64,000 nt of DNA from Allorhizobium borbori (GTDB lineage Bacteria; Pseudomonadota; Alphaproteobacteria; Rhizobiales; Rhizobiaceae): assembly GCF_014196535.1 (NCBI RefSeq), contig NZ_JACIDU010000020.1:27154-91153 (forward strand), written 5' to 3'. The notes under the pieces are model-generated. The model was not told the origin of the DNA. It saw only the letters and a program-made list of their open reading frames with translations, and made no database searches. This document shows, piece after piece, positions 26,736 through 35,824 of this stretch. Position 1 is the first letter of the stretch. Each line of letters begins with the position of its first letter. Made by a program: the position numbers and the translations under genes.

Positions 26736-27335
26736 ATGACCGCTGCACAACGCGACATCGACACGACCTCCCGCGTGAAGCGCATGAAGGCCGCCACGCA
26801 TGGCGCGCATGCCGCGCTGGATGGCTTCATCATGCAGGCCAAGCCCTTTGAGGCACGGGAAAACTTCGCCCGGTTCGTTCAGATGCAGTATCTCTTTCAT
26901 CGTGATCTCGATGCGCTGTTCTACGATGCGCGTCTGGATGCGCTGCTGCCCGATCTGATCGGTCGTCGCCGTCTGGCGATGGTGGAGCAGGATCTGGCCG
27001 ATCTCGGCGTTACGGTGCCGGAAGCCGGCGCCCCGATCTTTGCCAATGGCGGCGAGCCGGATCTGGCCGAGGCGCTCGGCTGGCTCTACGTGGTCGAGGG
27101 GTCTAACCTCGGCGCAGCTTTTCTGCTGAAGGATGCCGCCAAACTCGGCCTCGATGAAACCTTTGGTGCCCGCCATCTGGCCGGCGCGCCGGAAGGCCGC
27201 GGTCTTCACTGGCGTACGTTCACCGCCGCGCTCGATGCGGTTGAACTGGATAACGCTGCGGAAATGCGCGCAGTTGCCGGTGCGGAAGCCGCCTTCCGCC
27301 GCGTTCACGCCCATGCGCTAAAGACGATGGCCTGA
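26736..27335 (+). CDS. Biliverdin-producing heme oxygenase
   Basis: This is a 199-residue, helical protein of the bacterial heme oxygenase/BphO group, which opens heme to biliverdin, CO and iron. The proximal heme ligand is the His in ATHGAHAALDGF near residue 25, and the distal helix holds GWLYVVEGSNLGAAFL with the glycine-rich kink. The start at 26736 follows CGGAG. No bacteriophytochrome gene is adjacent, so the role may be iron recovery, not chromophore supply. A terminator follows 30 bp downstream. Confidence 0.88.
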   Translation: MTAAQRDIDTTSRVKRMKAATHGAHAALDGFIMQAKPFEARENFARFVQMQYLFHRDLDALFYDARLDALLPDLIGRRRLAMVEQDLADLGVTVPEAGAPIFANGGEPDLAEALGWLYVVEGSNLGAAFLLKDAAKLGLDETFGARHLAGAPEGRGLHWRTFTAALDAVELDNAAEMRAVAGAEAAFRRVHAHALKTMA

Positions 27336-27366
27336 GCCGCTACCGCAATTTGTTCTGTTCCGGGTC

Positions 27367-27397
27367 GCCCGCGTCATCATCGCGGGCGGCTTTTTTT
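27367..27397 (+). terminator. Intrinsic terminator after heme oxygenase
   Basis: GCCCGCG (27367-27373) pairs with CGCGGGC (27381-27387) around the loop TCATCAT, followed after GGC by seven T residues (27391-27397). It lies just before the end of the convergent XRE-regulator gene. Confidence 0.82.
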
Positions 27398-27398
27398 G

Positions 27399-27878
27399 TC
27401 AAAGCTTGCGGCCGAGATGCTTTTCCACCTGTTCCTTTTCCCAGCGGGCGCCGAGGAAGGGCACGAGTTCGAAAGTCGTGAGCGCTTTCGCCCCAATGCC
27501 GATGGCCCCGCCGAGCATTGGCCAGAGGAACCATAGATAATGGGGCGAGGTCACAAGATTGATGACCGCAAGCAGGGCTATGACGGCGACATACCGCACG
27601 AGGTGCAGGTAGAACCGCTTGACGCGGCGTACCTTTGCAAAAGCGATCGCTTCCTCGGTTTCAATGATGGTGGTGGGAACGACGGGCACGTCTGCCTCCT
27701 TGGGTTCGGTCAGTTGCGCGATGTCGATCTCGAAGACGGAGGCCAGCGCCTTCATGGTTTCGAGGCTGGCAGCCTGCCCGCGCTCAATGCGCTGCACGGT
27801 GCGAACGCTCAATCCGCTGATCTCAGCAAGTTGTTCCTGTGACCAGCCCCGCTGTAGCCGAAGTTTCTGTATCAGCAT
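27399..27878 (-). CDS. XRE-family regulator with 2TM membrane domain
   Basis: This is a 159-residue protein. An N-terminal XRE helix-turn-helix (residues 1-60; RLQRGWSQEQLAEISGLSVR) is joined to a C-terminal 2TM domain with two hydrophobic helices (about 92-112 and 117-137). It would be a membrane-tethered DNA-binding protein. The start at 27878 is preferred over the ATG two codons upstream, because GGAG is only one base from the earlier codon but seven from this one. It is divergent from the SMR gene (216 bp). I infer no specific target. Confidence 0.82.
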   Translation of the reverse strand: MLIQKLRLQRGWSQEQLAEISGLSVRTVQRIERGQAASLETMKALASVFEIDIAQLTEPKEADVPVVPTTIIETEEAIAFAKVRRVKRFYLHLVRYVAVIALLAVINLVTSPHYLWFLWPMLGGAIGIGAKALTTFELVPFLGARWEKEQVEKHLGRKL

Positions 27879-28037
27879 TGCCATTCTCCAAGTTCGATGC
27901 CGCTCATCTGCCCGTTGCCCGAACCGAACACCACGACATTTACCCGACTGTCGTGCCCGTGTCAGGCTGATGTCGGCTTCGACAGCGGCACCCTTCACAT
28001 TTCTGCGGCCTGGATCCGGCAAGATGGCGTTGCGGCC

Positions 28038-28067
28038 TTGACCACAAAACCAACCGATTGGTATGTT
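28038..28067 (+). promoter_or_regulatory. Promoter with embedded palindromic operator for the SMR-TetR operon
   Basis: TTGACC (28038-28043) and TATGTT (28062-28067) are 18 bp apart and form a -35/-10 pair. Between them lies ACCAACCGATTGGT (28049-28062), with perfect ACCAA/TTGGT arms. A TetR dimer bound there would block RNA polymerase, which fits the TetR gene in the operon. Confidence 0.65.
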
Positions 28068-28094
28068 CCTGTTGTGAAAGAAAGGTTCCCCTTA

Positions 28095-28442
28095 ATGCCA
28101 AACCTTCTCTATGCTTACGGCGTTCTCGCGCTCGCCATCGTCTTTGAAGTGACGGCGACGACACTGTTGCAGAAATCGGAGCAATTCACCCGGCCGTTGC
28201 CGACGGCCGGCATGGTGATCTTTTACGTGTTGTCCTTTTATCTCATGTCGCAATCGCTCAAGGTTCTGCCGCTCGGCATTGCCTATGCGGTCTGGTGCGG
28301 TTTCGGCATCATTCTCACTGCCGGCATTGGCGTTTTCGTGCTCAAGCAGGGGCTGGATTTCTACGCCGTGCTCGGCATAGGCATGATCCTTGGCGGCGTT
28401 CTCGTTCTCAATCTCCTGTCGAACAGCACGGGTCATTCCTGA
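28095..28442 (+). CDS. SMR-family multidrug efflux protein
   Basis: This is a 115-residue four-helix inner-membrane protein of the small multidrug resistance family. The essential membrane Glu is at residue 18 (AIVFEVTATTLLQKS), and the GIAYAVWCGFGIILTA segment is typical of EmrE-like members. It exports cationic compounds against protons, or guanidinium if of the Gdx subtype; I cannot decide which by eye. The start at 28095 is chosen by family alignment. Its stop overlaps the ATG of the TetR gene by one base. An operator-bearing promoter lies 28 bp upstream. Confidence 0.88.
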   Translation: MPNLLYAYGVLALAIVFEVTATTLLQKSEQFTRPLPTAGMVIFYVLSFYLMSQSLKVLPLGIAYAVWCGFGIILTAGIGVFVLKQGLDFYAVLGIGMILGGVLVLNLLSNSTGHS

Positions 28443-28993
28443 TGAACGGCAATTTTGCCCGCCGGAAGGAACCGGAAGCGGTCCGCCGCGCGCTGCTGGA
28501 TTGCGCCGCCGAAATCACCGCCCGGCACGGCTTTGCAGCCCTGAAAATCCAGGCGGTCGCCGCTGCCGCTGGTGTCACCAAGGGCGGGTTGTTCCACCAC
28601 TTTCCCAACAAGCAGGTGCTTGTCGAAGGCATGTTCGCCGACCAGCTCGAAAAGCTCGACCTGATGCTCGACACCATCATTGCGGCAGACCCGGAGCCGC
28701 ACGGTGTTTTCACCCGCGCCTATGTCGCCGTCGTTTTCGATCGCGAGCAATTTGGAAAGAACACCGTCTGGGCGGCGATGGCCGCATCACTGGCTGCCGA
28801 TCCCATGCTGCGCGAGCTGTGGGCGAACTGGTATCGCACCCGGTGCGATCGCCATCGGGATACGGATGGTGAACCTGTGCTTGAGGTGGTGCGGCTTGCC
28901 GCCGATGGCGCGTGGTATGCCTATCTCATCGACGAACCGGACGCGAGCGCCGAAGCGCTCCGCAGGAACCTGATGGCGATGACGCGCGGCTGA
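28442..28993 (+). CDS. TetR-family repressor of the SMR gene
   Basis: This is a 183-residue regulator. The N-terminal helix-turn-helix (about 12-58; KIQAVAAAAGVTKGGLFHHF) matches the TetR family, and the C-terminal half (about 90-183) resembles the TetR_C_6 or related ligand-binding domain. It overlaps the efflux gene by one base and is transcribed from the same promoter, in which a palindrome sits between -35 and -10. The straightforward reading is an autoregulated repressor that releases the operator on binding an efflux substrate. Confidence 0.87.
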   Translation: MNGNFARRKEPEAVRRALLDCAAEITARHGFAALKIQAVAAAAGVTKGGLFHHFPNKQVLVEGMFADQLEKLDLMLDTIIAADPEPHGVFTRAYVAVVFDREQFGKNTVWAAMAASLAADPMLRELWANWYRTRCDRHRDTDGEPVLEVVRLAADGAWYAYLIDEPDASAEALRRNLMAMTRG

Positions 28994-28995
28994 GC

Positions 28996-29823
28996 TTATT
29001 CGCGGGGCTTCTTTTCCCCGGCGAGGACAGGGAAAGGCAGGCGGTTTTCCGCCGGCGGCAGCGGGCAGGTGGCGGCGGGCGTGAACGCACAGGGCGGGTT
29101 GATGGCGCGGTTGAAGTCCAGCACGATCTTGCCCGGTTTGTCTTCCTCGAAAATGCCGAACAGAAAACGGCTGGCGCCATAGGTTTCCTTGCCGGCAGTT
29201 GGATCGCGCAAAACGAACATCGGCGAGGTTGCGCTGCCATGGGTCGGCCAGAGCGTGTATTCGGCCCCTTCGAATGTAAAGACGGCCTTGTGCCTCACAA
29301 GAACCGTACTCGAAATGCCGACGACACTATCCACCTCGAAGGCGCGCGGTGGATCGACCGCCAGCCAGTCGGCCTCAATGCGGAAAGCGGGATCAGCCGG
29401 AAAGTGATCGATGCCGGTGAAGGCAAGCCGTGCCGCACTTTCGCTGTCGCGAACCCGAAGCGCCTTCTTGCCCTCGCGGTCAATCAGGTGGAAATTCACC
29501 GAACCGAAGGCAACGCGGGCGGGCACGTTGGCCGGATCATGATCATCGAACAACATGCCGTCGCGCTTTGGTTCGCCACCGATTGTACCTTCCGCGATCA
29601 ACGAAACGGAGGCCGTTCCGTCTTCCGCCAGCCGCAACACGCCAGCTGCGGGCGGCAGTTTTTCGATGACGATGTCGTTGTCTTGGGCGGAACCAAAACG
29701 CCATTCGCCGGGCTCGATCCAGATCAAGCCACAAACGGAAAGCCAGCCGTCGGGGGCGGTCAGTGCGGAGATGCGTCCGGCGCGCCAGGTTTCCAGTTCG
29801 GCTTCGAAAGTCTGTTGGGTCAC
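28996..29823 (-). CDS. DUF1684 domain protein
   Basis: This is a 275-residue cytoplasmic protein of the DUF1684 family, with no signal peptide. The conserved region GWLSVCGLIWIEPGEWRFGS near the N terminus and the C-terminal DFNRAINPPCAF...CPLPPAENRLP are diagnostic. The function is unknown. The fold is predicted to be beta-rich. It is convergent with the TetR gene (two bases apart) and divergent from the hotdog thioesterase gene. Confidence 0.85.
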   Translation of the reverse strand: MTQQTFEAELETWRAGRISALTAPDGWLSVCGLIWIEPGEWRFGSAQDNDIVIEKLPPAAGVLRLAEDGTASVSLIAEGTIGGEPKRDGMLFDDHDPANVPARVAFGSVNFHLIDREGKKALRVRDSESAARLAFTGIDHFPADPAFRIEADWLAVDPPRAFEVDSVVGISSTVLVRHKAVFTFEGAEYTLWPTHGSATSPMFVLRDPTAGKETYGASRFLFGIFEEDKPGKIVLDFNRAINPPCAFTPAATCPLPPAENRLPFPVLAGEKKPRE

Positions 29824-29967
29824 GCTCTTGTCCTCGTTTTGCAGCTTTCCCTCTCCTAGCAGCCCGAGGCTTGTGTTTCACCTGCTGAAATTCGAAATTG
29901 CCGCAAAGCGCGCGGCTGGTTATGAAGACGGAACGCCCGTGACCCCGTGTCTCCGTCAGGACCAGCC

Positions 29968-30822
29968 ATGACCCCCATGCATGAAAGCCTCCGCCATCGC
30001 TTCTTCTCCCTCTATGACGGAGTTGTCGCCTTTCATGACTGGTGCGGACTGCGTTACGTGTCGGCGGAAGTCGATGATTCCCGTGCGGTCATGCCTTTCC
30101 AGCCGCGTCTTTGCGGCCCTGACGGGGCGATTACCCCTGCCATGGCGGCAGCATTGGCGGATGTTGCAGCGGGGCAGGCGGCAGCGGCTGCCTTCGAATG
30201 GCGCAAACAGGTGGCAACCGTCAGTCTTCAGCAAGCCGTACTCGGTCCTATTCCCAGAGGGAAAGGACTGGTGGCTTCAGCCAGCGCCCGGCCTCTTCAG
30301 GGCGATTTCGTGCTGACCGAAATCATGATCGCCGCTGAGGATGCACCCGATGTACCGCTTATCCTCTCGCAGGGCCGGATGATTGCCGTTCGCGATGTGG
30401 AACTGGATGAAACTGCCCGCGCACCCTTTCCGCCTCGGGCCGATTTCAGCATAGACCCACTGTCCGGGCCCGAAGGCATGGTGACGGAACAACGCGCCGA
30501 TGTACTGGTCGGCAGGCTCGCCTTCCGTCCACAGTTCATGGGCAATTCCAGCCGTAACGCCCTGCACGGCGGTCTGATCGCCGCCGCACTTTACACGGCG
30601 GTGGCGCGCTTCGGCGCCAGTCTTCCCCGACCGCTTTCGCTCTATGACGGCGTGGTCGATTACCTCGCGTCCGGGCGTCCCGCCGATCTCAGCGTGACGA
30701 TTGCCGCCGAGCGTGCGGCAAACCGCGTCGCCTTCGTCACCGGCCGCGTCGAACAGGACGTGCCCGGTGGTGGGCGGGTGGTGATTGCCCGCCTCAACGC
30801 CACGCTCGGCGCCACGTCCTGA
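29968..30822 (+). CDS. Tandem hotdog-fold acyl-CoA thioesterase (PaaI family)
   Basis: This is a 284-residue protein built of two hotdog domains (about 15-140 and 165-282). The second domain has the PaaI-type sequence NSSRNALHGGLIAAAL, with the HGG motif around which catalysis usually occurs. The first has a weaker match (GAITPAMAAALADVAAG). Single-chain double hotdogs act as pseudo-dimers. It likely hydrolyses acyl- or aryl-acyl-CoA; the substrate is unknown. The ATG at 29968 follows AGGA. It is followed by the deacylase and a D-aminopeptidase-like gene on the same strand. Confidence 0.82.
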   Translation: MTPMHESLRHRFFSLYDGVVAFHDWCGLRYVSAEVDDSRAVMPFQPRLCGPDGAITPAMAAALADVAAGQAAAAAFEWRKQVATVSLQQAVLGPIPRGKGLVASASARPLQGDFVLTEIMIAAEDAPDVPLILSQGRMIAVRDVELDETARAPFPPRADFSIDPLSGPEGMVTEQRADVLVGRLAFRPQFMGNSSRNALHGGLIAAALYTAVARFGASLPRPLSLYDGVVDYLASGRPADLSVTIAAERAANRVAFVTGRVEQDVPGGGRVVIARLNATLGATS

Positions 30823-30902
30823 TATTCCACGCCTGCCGACCATTTCCAAATCGGGGACCGGGCGTGTAGAGTCGCCCGGAAGCGTTCGACCGGGGAAGCG
30901 GC

Positions 30903-31616
30903 ATGCAGCAGTTCAAAGAGCGGAATATCGTTATCCTGACAGGGGCGGGGATCTCCGCCGAATCAGGTCTCGATACCTTTCGTGATCCTTCGGGCATCTG
31001 GGCCAAATACGATTATCGCCGCGTTGCGACACCCGAAGGCTTCCGGCAGGATCCGGCGCTCGTCCATGAATTCTACAACATGCGTCGCCGTGAGGCCGCA
31101 AGCCGCGCACCGAACGCCGCCCATCTGGCGCTGGCACGGCTGGAACAGGAATGGCCGGGCGGTTTCCTTCTGGTCACACAGAATATTGACGGTTTTCATG
31201 AAAGTGCCGGTTCGCGGAAATTGCGTCACATGCACGGGGCGCTGAATAGCGGGCTCTGTGCCGGTTGCGGCGCGCGCTTTCCCCACGAGGGCGACATGGA
31301 CGAAGCGAGTCGCTGCCCGGTTTGCACCGAAGTCGGCAAGGTCCGTCCCGATGTCGTGTGGTTCGGCGAAATGCCCTATTTCATGGAGGAGATTTTCGAC
31401 GCCCTGGCGGTCGCGGACCTCTTCCTCTCGATCGGCACATCGGGCACGGTCTATCCCGCCGCCGGTTTCGTGCGTGAAGCCAAGCAGGCTGGCGCATGGA
31501 CGGTGGAACTGAATCTCGAAGCTTCCGGCGGTCATTTCGACACGATCATCGAAGGCCGGGCGAGCGAAACCGTTCCCGACTTCGTCAACCGCCTCATCGC
31601 CAAACCGTATCCCTGA
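30903..31616 (+). CDS. cobB: NAD-dependent protein deacylase, Sir2/CobB family
   Basis: This is a 237-residue sirtuin. NAD-binding GAGISAESGL is at about residues 14-23, TQNIDGFH and the catalytic His in HMHGAL follow, and four zinc-ligand cysteines appear as CAGC and CPVC. The segment VRPDVVWFGE matches class III (CobB/SIRT5-like) enzymes, which remove acetyl or succinyl groups from lysines. The length is standard. It may be co-transcribed with the downstream hydrolase gene (21 bp gap). Confidence 0.93.
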   Translation: MQQFKERNIVILTGAGISAESGLDTFRDPSGIWAKYDYRRVATPEGFRQDPALVHEFYNMRRREAASRAPNAAHLALARLEQEWPGGFLLVTQNIDGFHESAGSRKLRHMHGALNSGLCAGCGARFPHEGDMDEASRCPVCTEVGKVRPDVVWFGEMPYFMEEIFDALAVADLFLSIGTSGTVYPAAGFVREAKQAGAWTVELNLEASGGHFDTIIEGRASETVPDFVNRLIAKPYP

Positions 31617-31637
31617 CCCCGCCACAGGACAATTTCC

Positions 31638-33212
31638 ATGCCGCAGACATTTTCGCAGATAGACCGGGCCGTTGCTGCTCTTCCCGTGCAATGGCGGGGA
31701 CCGGGCGGCGCCGTCGCCGTGATCCGCAACGGTGAAACGATTGTTCGTCATGCCTGGGGTTATGCCGATCTCGACAGGCGCATTCTCATGTCGCCGCAAA
31801 GCCTGATGCCGATCTGCTCGGTGACCAAACAGTTCACCTGCGGCCTGATGCTAGACCTCTTCCCGGACCCTTCCGTGCTTGATGGTGACCTGACCGCCTG
31901 GTTGCCGCTCATGGAAGGGCCGCGTCCAACCGCGTTGCAACTCGCGCATAACCAGTCAGGCCTGCGCGACTACTGGGCGCTGACGGTGTTGCACGGCGCG
32001 ATGGCCGAAGGTGTTTTTACCGCAAAGGATGCGCGTGAACTGATCGGACGGACTCGCTCGACCCATTTTGCGCCCGGCCATAGCTATTCCTACTCGAACG
32101 GCAATTTCCATATGCTTGGCGAAATTCTCGCCGGGCGCGCCGGACGCGATCTCGGTGAACTGCTGTCAGAGCGTATTCTGGCGCCCGCCGGCATGGAAAG
32201 CGCGCGCCTCGCGCCGGATACGGCGCAACGCCCCGGTGATGTGATGGGCTATGAAGGCAACGCCACCACCGGCTTTTTTCCCGCCATCAACCGCATCTGG
32301 TGGGCAGGAGACGCCGGTATGGTCGCCAGCCTTGACGATCTCATCGCCTGGGAAAAATTCATCGACCGGACCCGCGACGAAGCAGACGGGCTCTATGCGC
32401 GCCTTTCGCAACCGCAGACCTTCGCAGATGGTAACCCGGCCTATTACGGTTTCGGCCTTGCCCACGCGGAACATCATGGCGTTCACACCATAGGTCATGG
32501 CGGCGCGTTACGTGGCTGGCGCTGCCATCGGGTTCATGTACCCTCTGAACGGCTGTCGGTCGTCGTCATGTTCAACCATGAAGCCAATGCCCGGGCAGCG
32601 GCTTTCGCGGTTCTTGATGCCGCCCGCGGTTCGGCGTCCGTTCCGGGCGAACCACACCTGGCCGATCAGGCGTTCAAGGGACACTTCCTTTGTCGCGAGA
32701 CCGGGCTTTCGGTAACGCTGACGCCCCTGCCGGGAAGCAGCCTGCATCTGCGGTACGGCACGGGAGCGGAAATCCTCAACCTGCTCGATGAAAAGACGGC
32801 GGGCGGTGATCACACCCTTCTGCTCACCGGCGGCGCAGGTCTGCGCATGGAGCGCCCGCAGGAGAATTTCTCCTCCCTGCTGCAGCCGCTTGAAACCTTG
32901 CCGGATGAAAGCCTTGTCAGTCCCGACGACATTGCCGGACGCTATATCGCACCCGAACTTCAATCCGAGTTGGAGATTACCGTTTCCGGCGGCCAGCCCT
33001 TCGCCGCTTTTTCCGGCTTTCTCGGAAAGGGGGCGGTACAGCCGCTCTTTCCAGTTTCACCGGATGTCTGGCTTATGCCGGTGCGACGATCGATGGATGC
33101 GCCCGCGCCCGGTGATTTCACGCTGCTGGTTCGGCGAAATGCCGCTGGCCGCGTTAGCGGGATCGAAGCCGGCTGCTGGCTTGCCCGCCACAACGTCTTT
33201 GAGCGGGTATGA
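31638..33212 (+). CDS. D-aminopeptidase-like serine hydrolase (beta-lactamase fold)
   Basis: This is a 524-residue enzyme matching the three-domain D-aminopeptidase (DAP) of Ochrobactrum: a penicillin-binding-protein-like catalytic domain (about 1-335) followed by two beta-barrel domains. The catalytic SxxK is SVTK at residues 61-64, the Tyr motif is in HSYSYSNGNF (about 152), and the third motif is HGGALRG (about 287). DAP releases N-terminal D-residues from peptides and is inhibited by beta-lactams. No signal peptide is seen, so it acts in the cytoplasm. The size nearly equals the 520-residue prototype. Confidence 0.85.
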   Translation: MPQTFSQIDRAVAALPVQWRGPGGAVAVIRNGETIVRHAWGYADLDRRILMSPQSLMPICSVTKQFTCGLMLDLFPDPSVLDGDLTAWLPLMEGPRPTALQLAHNQSGLRDYWALTVLHGAMAEGVFTAKDARELIGRTRSTHFAPGHSYSYSNGNFHMLGEILAGRAGRDLGELLSERILAPAGMESARLAPDTAQRPGDVMGYEGNATTGFFPAINRIWWAGDAGMVASLDDLIAWEKFIDRTRDEADGLYARLSQPQTFADGNPAYYGFGLAHAEHHGVHTIGHGGALRGWRCHRVHVPSERLSVVVMFNHEANARAAAFAVLDAARGSASVPGEPHLADQAFKGHFLCRETGLSVTLTPLPGSSLHLRYGTGAEILNLLDEKTAGGDHTLLLTGGAGLRMERPQENFSSLLQPLETLPDESLVSPDDIAGRYIAPELQSELEITVSGGQPFAAFSGFLGKGAVQPLFPVSPDVWLMPVRRSMDAPAPGDFTLLVRRNAAGRVSGIEAGCWLARHNVFERV

Positions 33213-33215
33213 CGC

Positions 33216-33662
33216 TCAAAGCCTTGCGCGCGCCGAGCGGGGTGATGACAGAAGCAGGTTCGTTTCGCTGGAGGTGATGCCGGGGATGAGGCGGATACGG
33301 CGCAGCACGGCGTCGAATTCGGCGAGGCTTGTCGCGCCAAGTTCCAGGATCAGATCCCAGCGCCCGTTGGTGGTGTGGATTTCCGAAATCTCCGGATAAT
33401 TGCCGAGCGCGCGGATGATACGTTCAGTGCCATGGCCTTCGATCTCGATCAGCATGATGCCGCGCACCGGGAGTTCAACGGTGTCTGCGCGCAGGATCAC
33501 GGTGTAGCCGAGGATCGTGCCCTCCTTCTCCATTTTCTCGATTCGTGCCCGAACAGTGGCGCGTGACGCGCCGGTTTCGATGGCAAGATCGGAGATACTG
33601 CGTCGGCCATTATGCCTCAGAAGCGTAATGAGCTTCGTGTCGAGCTCGTCCATGGAAATCAC
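33216..33662 (-). CDS. Lrp/AsnC-family regulator of the arginine-catabolism genes
   Basis: This is a 148-residue regulator with an N-terminal helix-turn-helix (LAIETGASRATVRARIEKM) and a C-terminal RAM/AsnC effector domain (about 65-140). It is divergent from the arginase gene with 124 bp between them, the usual arrangement for a local activator that responds to an amino acid. Arginine or ornithine is the probable effector by analogy with the rocF/ocd regulators of Agrobacterium and Brucella relatives. Confidence 0.88.
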   Translation of the reverse strand: MISMDELDTKLITLLRHNGRRSISDLAIETGASRATVRARIEKMEKEGTILGYTVILRADTVELPVRGIMLIEIEGHGTERIIRALGNYPEISEIHTTNGRWDLILELGATSLAEFDAVLRRIRLIPGITSSETNLLLSSPRSARARL

Positions 33663-33786
33663 ATTGAAAAACTGAATTGCTCAAAATGATAAGTCATTCG
33701 GTTTTATTTGCCAATATTTAGTGTTCATTCCGCCACGGCGTCATGGTCCAATAAGCTGACAAATTTCAAGTCGGCGAGGATGCGAC

Positions 33787-34707
33787 ATGGATGTGCGTTT
33801 GATCGGTGTTCCGCTTCAGGAAGGTGCGAGCCAACTTGGTTGCGAGATGGGGCCGTCCGCGTTGCGCGTCGCTGGCATTGCCAGGGCGCTGAGCAGTCTT
33901 GGTCACACCGTAATCGATTGCGGCAATGTCGCGCCGCGCACGCCGCGTCCGCTTATCCATCCCAACCGTGCCATCCACCACCTGCCGGAAATTGCCGGCT
34001 GGCTGGAAGCGCTTTCGGATGCCGCCTTCCGCGAGAGCGATGGCGCCATGCCGATCTTTCTCGGCGGCGATCATGCGCTGTCAGCCGGCACTGTGCGCGG
34101 TATGGCGGCCCGTGCCTCGGCACTTGGGCGTCCGCTCTTCGTGCTCTGGCTCGACGCCCACACCGATTTTCATACGCTGGATACGACCGAAAGCGGCAAT
34201 CTGCACGGTACACCGGTTGCCTACTTCACCGGTCGCTCCGGTTTTTCCGGCTATTTCCCGCCGGTTCCGCATCCCGTGCCTACCGAAAACGTCGCGATGC
34301 TCGGCATTCGCAGTGCGGATCCGGCCGAGCGCGCCGCAATCCGCCAGACCGCCGTCGCCGTACATGACATGCGTGCCGTCGATGAACACGGCGTGGGCGT
34401 ATTGATCCGCGCCTTCATCGAAAAGGTGAAGGCCGCCAATGGCCTGCTGCATGTCAGCCTCGATGTCGATTTCCTTGATCCGGCGATTGCGCCCGCGGTC
34501 GGAACCACCGTTCCGGGAGGCGCGACCTTCCGGGAGGCGCATCTCGTGATGGAAATGCTGCATGACAGTGGGCTGGTTTCGAGCCTCGATCTCGTGGAAC
34601 TCAATCCGTTTCTCGATGAGCGTGGCCGCACTGCCCTTTTGATGGTCGATCTCGCCGCCAGTCTCATGGGCCGCAGCGTACTCGACCGTATGACACGCGC
34701 CGGCTGA
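33787..34707 (+). CDS. rocF: Arginase
   Basis: This is a 306-residue arginase that hydrolyses arginine to ornithine and urea. The two-manganese site is complete: GGDHALSAGT, WLDAHTDFHT and SLDVDFLDPAIAP. The length matches the family. It is followed by ornithine cyclodeaminase, giving arginine to ornithine to proline. The Lrp-type gene upstream is divergent and probably controls the pair. The start at 33787 leaves about 120 bp of promoter region. Confidence 0.94.
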   Translation: MDVRLIGVPLQEGASQLGCEMGPSALRVAGIARALSSLGHTVIDCGNVAPRTPRPLIHPNRAIHHLPEIAGWLEALSDAAFRESDGAMPIFLGGDHALSAGTVRGMAARASALGRPLFVLWLDAHTDFHTLDTTESGNLHGTPVAYFTGRSGFSGYFPPVPHPVPTENVAMLGIRSADPAERAAIRQTAVAVHDMRAVDEHGVGVLIRAFIEKVKAANGLLHVSLDVDFLDPAIAPAVGTTVPGGATFREAHLVMEMLHDSGLVSSLDLVELNPFLDERGRTALLMVDLAASLMGRSVLDRMTRAG

Positions 34708-34765
34708 ATCTTTGGCGTGATAACGCCTGTCAACTGAAATTCGAAACGAAAAGAGGGAACATAAG

Positions 34766-35824
34766 ATGACCACCGCCAGCCTCAACACCGTTCCGTTCGT
34801 GAGCGTGGACAACATGATGAAACTGGTCCTGAAGATCGGCATCGAGCCGTTCCTGAAGGGCCTCGCCGACACCATCGAGGCTGATTTCCGCCGCTGGCCG
34901 CAATTCGACAAGCGCGAGCGCGTGCCCTGCCACTCGGCGGAAGGCGTGATCGAACTGATGCCGACCTCGGACGGTGATCTCTACGGCTTCAAATATGTGA
35001 ACGGCCATCCGAAGAACATGAAGGAAGGCCGCCAGACCGTGACTGGCTTCGGCGTTCTGGCTGATGTGCACACTGGCTATCCCATGCTTTTCAGCGAAAT
35101 GACGCTGCTGACGGCATTACGTACCGCCGCCACCTCGGCCGTTGCTGCAAAATATCTCGCCCGCAAGGATGCCAGCGTCATGGCCATCATCGGCAACGGC
35201 GCGCAGAGCGAATTCCAGGCCATGGCTTTCAAGGCCCTGCTTGGTATCAAGCGCCTGCGCCTTTATGATCTCGATGCCGCCGCAACTGAAAAGTGCCGCC
35301 GCAACCTGTCTGCTTTCGGCTTCGAAATCGTTGCCTGCAAGACAGCCGAGGAAGCGGTGGAAGGGGCGGATATCATCACCACCGTGACCGCCGACAAGCG
35401 CCAGAACACCATTCTTTCCGACAACATGGCCGGTCCCGGCGTTCACATCAATGCGGTTGGCGGCGATAGCCCCGGCAAGACGGAACTGGCGCGCGACATT
35501 CTGCTGCGCTCCGATATTTTCGTTGAGTATCCGCCGCAGACCCGCATCGAAGGTGAAATCCAGCAGCTCGCGCCGGATTATCCGGTGACGGAACTCTGGC
35601 AGGTCATTAACGGAGAAGCGGAAGGTCGCCGTGACGACCGGCGCATCACGCTGTTCGACAGCGTCGGCTTTGCCACAGAAGATTTTTCCGCGCTGCGCTT
35701 CGTCCATTCGCTGCTGAAGGAAACCGGACTCTATCAGGATCTCGACCTCGTGGCCGATCCCGACGAGCCGCGTGACCTTTTCGGCATGCTCATCCGCGCC
35801 GAGGCGGCGCAGAAGGCGGCTTAA
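34766..35824 (+). CDS. ocd: Ornithine cyclodeaminase
   Basis: This is a 352-residue NAD-dependent enzyme that converts ornithine to proline and ammonia. It belongs to the OCD/mu-crystallin family; the nucleotide-binding IIGNGAQSEFQAMAF (about residue 137) and GDSPGKTELARDIL are visible, and the length is that of the Agrobacterium/Pseudomonas enzymes. RBS GAGGGAA precedes the ATG. It lies 58 bp after arginase. Its stop overlaps the stop of the convergent acyltransferase gene (TTAA). Confidence 0.94.
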   Translation: MTTASLNTVPFVSVDNMMKLVLKIGIEPFLKGLADTIEADFRRWPQFDKRERVPCHSAEGVIELMPTSDGDLYGFKYVNGHPKNMKEGRQTVTGFGVLADVHTGYPMLFSEMTLLTALRTAATSAVAAKYLARKDASVMAIIGNGAQSEFQAMAFKALLGIKRLRLYDLDAAATEKCRRNLSAFGFEIVACKTAEEAVEGADIITTVTADKRQNTILSDNMAGPGVHINAVGGDSPGKTELARDILLRSDIFVEYPPQTRIEGEIQQLAPDYPVTELWQVINGEAEGRRDDRRITLFDSVGFATEDFSALRFVHSLLKETGLYQDLDLVADPDEPRDLFGMLIRAEAAQKAA

